The notes under the pieces: model-generated | Database searches by the model: none | What the model was told of the DNA's origin: nothing | Seen by the model: the letters and a program-made list of their open reading frames with translations, nothing else | Position numbers and translations under genes: made by a program | In this document: piece after piece, positions 59,661 through 64,000 of the stretch | Layout of the letters: each line of letters opens with the position of its first letter | Numbering within the stretch: position 1 is the first letter of the stretch | Origin: Polyporus tsugae | Taxonomy: Eukaryota > Basidiomycota > Agaricomycetes > Polyporales > Polyporaceae | Direction: 5' to 3' | DNA: 64,000 nt | Assembly: GCA_024305745.1 (NCBI GenBank) | Contig: JAHRBS010000002.1 | Location: forward strand, 2,728,001 to 2,792,000

Positions 59661-60040
59661 CCTCGCAGCAATCTCTAGTAAGTAGTAGCGGCTAGTACTC
59701 GCATACTCCACCTGTCACATCTTTGTCGTGATACCAAGGAGTCATATTTATGCTGTCTGTTCAGGATATATATTGAATACAGGCTTGCAGACCCGTACGC
59801 TACCAGCCCCCAGGTCAATGCAAAGTTTACTAGAACGGAAAGGGTGCCCCCGGGGCAGGGACGGGGATTCGACCGGAGACGGTGCACTGCGTGCGCAATG
59901 GTCATACACATATGGATAACAACAGAATCGAAAGGGCTCCGCCCTCAAGCTCCCCGCATCCGAGTGTGCCCAAGACCACCGCGAACATCTGTAGGGAAAC
60001 CGCTACACCGCGAGCGCGGGCACCTCCCTCGGCCGGCCGT

Positions 60041-60479
60041 TCAAGCGGACGCAGACACGGACGGAGTGGGGATGCCAGAGTGGTGGCCGGTGTGGGACCC
60101 GGACGGGTGGGGGCGGTGGGACACCGAGGGGTGAGGGTGCGCAGAGTGCGACCCCGGAGGGTGGGGGTGGCCAGAGTGCGACGCAGACGGGTGCGGGTGC
60201 GGGTGATGAGAGTGCGACCCAGACGGGTGCGGGTGGTCAGAGTGCGACCCAGATGGGTGAGGGCGACCCGAGGGGAAGCCGGTGGGCACACCGGTGGGCA
60301 CGCCAGACGGGAAGCCGGTGTGGACGCTCGTCACGGCGGAAGCGGAGGGCTCCACAGGAACAGCGATAGCTGTCATTAGGGAGGTCGTGTCAGTTCTAGG
60401 GCCCTTTCTACGCGGGAATTTGAGACTCACCTCCGCTAACGGCGAGGGCGGCGAGGACGAACTTGAAAAGGTGCATCAT
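60041..60479 (-). CDS. Secreted histidine-rich repeat protein 5
   Basis: Exons 60479-60431 and 60369-60041 encode 125 aa, the shortest of the five. Signal peptide MMHLFKFVLAALAVSG then AIAVPVEPSASAVTSVHTG; linker GVPTGVPTGFPSG; then a few HPHPSGSHS-type repeats, one reading SHHPHPHPSASHSG; the end is PSVSASA. It is the right-arm partner of protein 2, with fewer repeats. No recognised family; secreted by prediction. Confidence 0.84.
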
Positions 60480-60584
60480 CTTTGCGGAGTGTTGAGTGAG
60501 AGATGTAAGCACTTGTTCAGCGAGGTGTGTACTTTGGAGAGTGGGAGAGGATGGTTCTGGGGAAAATAATGAGGACAGAACGGG

Positions 60585-60592
60585 ATTTTATA
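60585..60592 (-). promoter_or_regulatory. TATA box of His-rich gene 5
   Basis: TATAAAAT on the minus strand, about 110 bp upstream of the ATG. Confidence 0.6.
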
Positions 60593-61976
60593 CGCATACC
60601 CCAGCGCTTTGGGAGAGTTGTGGTGAGTGGTGATGAACAGCGTGCCATCCATCTGCGTCTGCGCAGTGATTAGCGGGTGCGCGGTTCATCAACATGTCCT
60701 GCATGGCTGTAAACGTAAGGAAGGAGTCAGCACTGAGAGCTCCCCATCGCCTCGCACTCCACTGACATTTCACTTTTTTATTGTCGTCCATGCTAAACTC
60801 GCGCCGAATGGACCTCTCTTTCGGATTCGACATGGGTCGGAGCCCAGACTCTAAAACGCCGTCTGTGATCCACGGCCGTAGGTGACTTCCCTGGTGATTG
60901 AGTGGGGGATCGAACGCCCGCGTCTGCTGGGGGAGTTCTGTTACGCTCCAAAGTTAGCACTGCATCTCGCGCTCTTCGTTAGCGCGTTGCTTCACTTCCC
61001 TGAACGTCCCCCGTAATAACCGTTGTCGGTCCGAGGTGGATATGCAGAACCTCGCTCCGTCCGGCGAGCATAGAGGTCCGGATCCTGTGCTGTGGTTGTC
61101 CGTGGCCCCCATGGCGTCGACGTTGCGACTGCGATGAGCACAAGAACGCTGAGCGCGTGCCATCCACTGGAATGATCGCGAATAGCCAACGAGCTATATT
61201 CGTAGCCACTGAGGAATCAGTGCGGTTCCTCGCTGCGGACGAAGTCAGTCAGGCATATCAATTAATTCTCGTACACGAGTCTGCGCAGCACCCACTCGCT
61301 TCCGGACTTAGAGAGACTTCGAGCCTTGTCTGGACACCGCCATCACCGGCTTTCCAAAGGAGTTTTCGACACCCAACTATACACCTGTCAGCGTCAGTGT
61401 AGCGGATATGAAACGCTTGAAATAGACGTTGGCATCGTACGCCGAACCAATTGCGAACGTTCGGCGTAGTCGACGTCAAGGTTCGTGGGCTGCGAGATGG
61501 GTCATGAGAGAACGACATTGGCCTATCGCATTGCGTGCTCACCGTCCTATGTTTACACGTCTCGGTCGTGTTCTCTTCATGTGCGCCTTCCTGATGGCTG
61601 CTGAGCTGGCCGCCATGATGCATGACAGGGTACTAGACGTGAGACCATTCGTGTCGCATGGAGACGGCGACGTCCACAGACCGCGATCACAAGGCAGAAA
61701 ATGGACTCGAAACTCGCAGCTCGCAAGTGACAGGTGTGTATGGGTGTGGGAGGATACGACTTATCCAACGACCAGAGGGCCCTCAGGGCCTAATATTACA
61801 ATAATCACCTCTCGTGGTAGACTCAAGTCCACCACGACGCCACCACTGCTGGTACTCGGGACCTTGGCGAGTTCAAGAATCGGCGAGTCCGATCCCAGTC
61901 GACAATATCCGAGTCGAAGCTGTCAGAATTTGCAAAACTTGCAGCGGTGCCATAGCTGGAGAGCGAATAGAAAGCA
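60593..61976 (-). repeat. Conserved upstream module of His-rich gene, copy e (right arm)
   Basis: Inverted partner of 18.65-20.16 kb. Contains the 81-codon plus-strand frame 61157-61402 (ATEESVRFLAADEVSQ) that matches 71 of 81 residues of the left-arm frame. Homology runs straight on into the SDHC relic. Confidence 0.75.
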
Positions 61977-62176
61977 GTGGCTGTTATGAAAACATCTGGC
62001 AAGGTAGTGGTGGTTCCAGGTCGGGGACTCCAGTCCGAAAACGGTCACTGCATGCCACGCGAGCGAGGCCGACGGGCGCTCCGATATCGCCGAACGGCTC
62101 TGGCGACAGCTGCGGCCAACGAGGAACTCCACAGACTGAGTCCCTCCCTCCTTCTGCTGCCCAAGGACTCTTGAAC
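61977..62176 (+). pseudogene. Broken 5' part of the SDHC gene at the end of the right arm
   Basis: Starts with the same frame as the SDHC promoter side (MAVMKTSG, near 18.67 kb on the minus strand). It then jumps to [14 protein letters not shown], which is SDHC exon 3. Exons 1-2 (presequence) are missing, and homology ends within exon 3. It cannot encode SDHC. Confidence 0.82.
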
Positions 62177-62186
62177 GAGAGAGGAG

Positions 62187-62281
62187 TGGCAGGTAAGGGC
62201 GAAGGAAAAGACGTCTGGCACGTCGGTTAGAAACTGGCATAAAATGCCCAATACGTCTATGTTCAGTCTCGCAGCCGCCAT
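62187..62281 (-). pseudogene. F-box scrap fused to the SDHC relic
   Basis: From ATG at 62281 the frame reads MAAARLNIDVLGILCQFL, then TDVPDVFSFALTCHSS, a good F-box start. It then runs directly into SDHC-derived sequence on the opposite strand. No repeat domain follows. It is probably the first exon of an F-box gene cut by the duplication breakpoint. Confidence 0.6.
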
Positions 62282-62337
62282 TTCTGTCCTGGTAAGACTT
62301 CTCGTCAATAATATGTACTAACAATGATATACCGGGC

Positions 62338-62649
62338 ATGCTTACCATGGCATGGCCATCCCCAACCGCAGAAATTCCGAAAGAGAGGCAGATCCCGCTG
62401 AAGCGGACTTGGGGCCGCAGCGTTGCCATCGCGCGCACGCGCTCGGAACCCGCGATGCGAGCCAACGCCTCCGCCTCCGCCCTCGTCCCCAGCGCGGTGC
62501 CCACATGGTCTGCGCCGGTGACGATGCACTCGCGCGACGTGAACGCGTATGTGCCCACGGAGGGCCGGGGCCAGGGCGCAGGCGTGTCGTACGCGTATCC
62601 TCTGTGGCGGATCGACCCGGTGTTCGTCGGGTGCGTCGTGTGCCTCTAA
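62338..62649 (+). pseudogene. 5'-truncated copy of gene X
   Basis: 103 codons matching the second half of the gene at 50439-50936: PLKRTWGRSVAIARTRSEPA, HSRDVNAYVP, YPLWRIDPVFVGCVVCL. The first about 65 codons and the promoter are absent, but the frame and stop are preserved, so a shorter product from ATG at 62338 or 62347 is conceivable. Confidence 0.7.
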
Positions 62650-63198
62650 ATCTGAGTCGTACGGTGTCGCCCGGCCTCTGTTCTGAGATCCCTGTGATGT
62701 GCGAGAGGAGTCGGATCGGGGTATTTATGCGCGTATGGGTTATGTTCTTCTGCTACCTACCATTGAGTCCGCCGTGCACGCGCCGCGCGCAGTGCGCACT
62801 GCAACCTCCCTCTTTCCCCTGGACAGTTGTATGGCCCGCCATTCATATTATCTCCCTGAAGCATTACCACCTACCCTCTATATCCTGCTCTCCTCACCTG
62901 GTTTACGAAGGTGTGTCATATCTCGTTGGGTGGAAACATCATCAATCTGAACCTCCCAAAAGAATCCTACAAAAGAATTCTACTGGGCGGTCCAGCTTAC
63001 TCGCATTCGCCCACGCAATGTTCCCTGGAGCTGGATCCCTGAAGCCGTTCTCGGTGCCGCGCTGCGGCCTGCGGAGGCTGTCTGCAAGAAGATCGGGTTT
63101 TGAGACAACATACAAAATGGGCGAGTCATTCCAATATGACATACCGCACAGCTGTCCTGCCGGATCCAGGCACGGGACCGCGAGTCCAGGAATCAGGG

Positions 63199-63989
63199 CT
63201 AGTGCAACTCGACACTGAAAGCCGGTCCAGAGTTGCTGTAATCGTCAAGCACCGCGTCCAGGATAGGACTGCCGGCGATATCGACGTGGGATGACCATCA
63301 GCAAATGCCCGGGAGGGGGGGGGGGGCATGGCAAGTGGGCGCATTGACTTACCAGATCGTCAAAATCTCCCGCAGAGAGCGTGTACGCATCATAGTCTCG
63401 TGCGTAGACCAGTCATGCTGGGAAAGGCACTCTGCGTGCGCCAACACGTAGTCGGTGACGTCGCGCACAGTGAGGTCGCGGTTCAAGCTGGGCCAAGCGC
63501 AATCAGCTTCGCATGTCCGAGTCGATGTCCCATAAGCATGCGCAGTAGTCTGGGAACTGGAAAGGGAACAGGAACGTACTCCTTTTGGATGAGTTCCAGT
63601 ACCTCCAGCACCGTGAGCGCTCTCGTGGAGCTGATCTGGTCGTGCCTGGACTCGATCCCGGCTACCGCAAGGAGGAGCACGGACACGGTCGGGACGAACG
63701 TCGCGAAGCTCCGCCCAGCGAGCGGGTGTCGCCAAAGATACGCCCGCTTGCTCGCGCTCTCGAGCGCCTCGGACGTCAGGACGTCCGCTGGCAAGCGGAG
63801 GTGCGCGTCGCGGTCGACCGGAGGGTTCTTCGAGCTCCAGTAGTGCACTTCGGAGCTCGGGCGGAAGCTGATGTGTGTGATGACGCGGTGGATCTCCGTG
63901 GGTGCCTCGCCGTCGTAGTCGTCGCGGATGCGCAGTGGGCAGAACGGCCGGACGTGCTTCGCAGCGTCCTGCATGCTCGTGCCTACCAT
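63199..63989 (-). CDS. Unrecognised protein, possibly incomplete at the window edge
   Basis: Three exons (63989-63580, 63487-63353, 63268-63199) join in consistent phase to about 204 aa: MVGTSMQDAAKHVRPFCPLR, RRVITHISFRP-like IHRVITHISFRPSSEVHYW, LPADVLTSEALESASKRAYLW, then DLNRDLTVRDVTDYVLAHAE and ending YSNSGPAFSVELH. I do not recognise the family. The ATG at 63989 lies only 11 bases from the window end, so the true start may be further upstream. The three matching splice junctions (GTACGT, GTAAGT donors) support it as a real gene. Confidence 0.6.
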
Positions 63990-64000
63990 GATAAACGGTG

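Noticed and set aside
18200..62200. The mirrored arms as an assembly artefact from the second nucleus
   Set aside because: Partners differ by substitutions, repeat numbers, a transposon and a truncated SDHC, and they lie between unique genes. Long reads would settle it, but a simple duplicate contig is unlikely.
63315..63327. G-run as a possible structural or regulatory element
   Set aside because: A single homopolymer inside an intron of the last gene; no G-quadruplex pattern of spaced runs.
1..64000. CRISPR arrays, operons, ribosome binding sites, prophage or bacterial origins
   Set aside because: The window is eukaryotic nuclear DNA with spliced genes; the tandem repeats found are coding minisatellites without spacer structure.

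Overview
The window is nuclear DNA of a filamentous fungus, almost certainly an agaricomycete basidiomycete. Genes carry many short GT-AG introns (about 45-80 nt), some exons are tiny (10 and 23 nt), and the window holds five FunK1-type fungal kinases, a MYND zinc-finger family and F-box/LRR genes of the kind expanded in mushroom-forming fungi. Polyporales is my guess from the overall flavour, not something proved here. All gene models were built by hand from splice signals and reading-frame continuity.

Layout. 1-2.4 kb: the start of a MINDY deubiquitinase and an MDR-type NADP oxidoreductase. 3.5-10.1 kb: FunK1 kinase A (frameshifted), a kinase scrap, and a convergent gene for a secreted His-rich repeat protein with its conserved upstream module. 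11.0-16.5 kb: two membrane-anchored low-complexity proteins; the first is split by a 434-bp Tc1/mariner-type MITE. 17.6-18.5 kb: succinate dehydrogenase subunit C. 18.5-28.2 kb: two tandem His-rich units and convergent kinase B. 28.5-34.4 kb: F-box/LRR gene, second oxidoreductase, ankyrin-MYND protein. 35.1-42.9 kb: tandem kinases C and D. 43.3-47.8 kb: MYND protein, oxidoreductase scrap, second F-box gene and a truncated MYND copy. 47.9-50.9 kb: Maf pyrophosphatase and an unknown basic protein. 52.0-62.2 kb: kinase E with two His-rich units. 62.2-64 kb: gene scraps and an unrecognised gene.

The dominant structure is an inverted segmental duplication. About 18.2-28.2 kb (SDHC 5' end, two His-rich units, kinase B, its 5' flank) is repeated in reverse at about 52.0-62.2 kb (kinase 5' flank, kinase E, two His-rich units, a broken SDHC exon). 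Between the arms, F-box, oxidoreductase and MYND genes also recur in mirrored order (28.5-34.4 versus 43.3-46.8 kb), so the whole stretch looks like a decayed nested palindrome. A third, simpler copy of the kinase plus His-rich unit sits at 3.5-10.1 kb. The copies differ by many substitutions, small deletions and element insertions, which argues against a simple assembly duplicate.

The most interesting candidate system is this cassette: a FunK1 kinase of one subclade (A, B, E) convergent with a gene for a small secreted His-rich repeat protein, which is itself preceded by about 1-1.7 kb of conserved, largely non-coding sequence. It occurs three times with five His-rich genes. Whether the pair works together is inference; the repeated physical pairing is directly visible.
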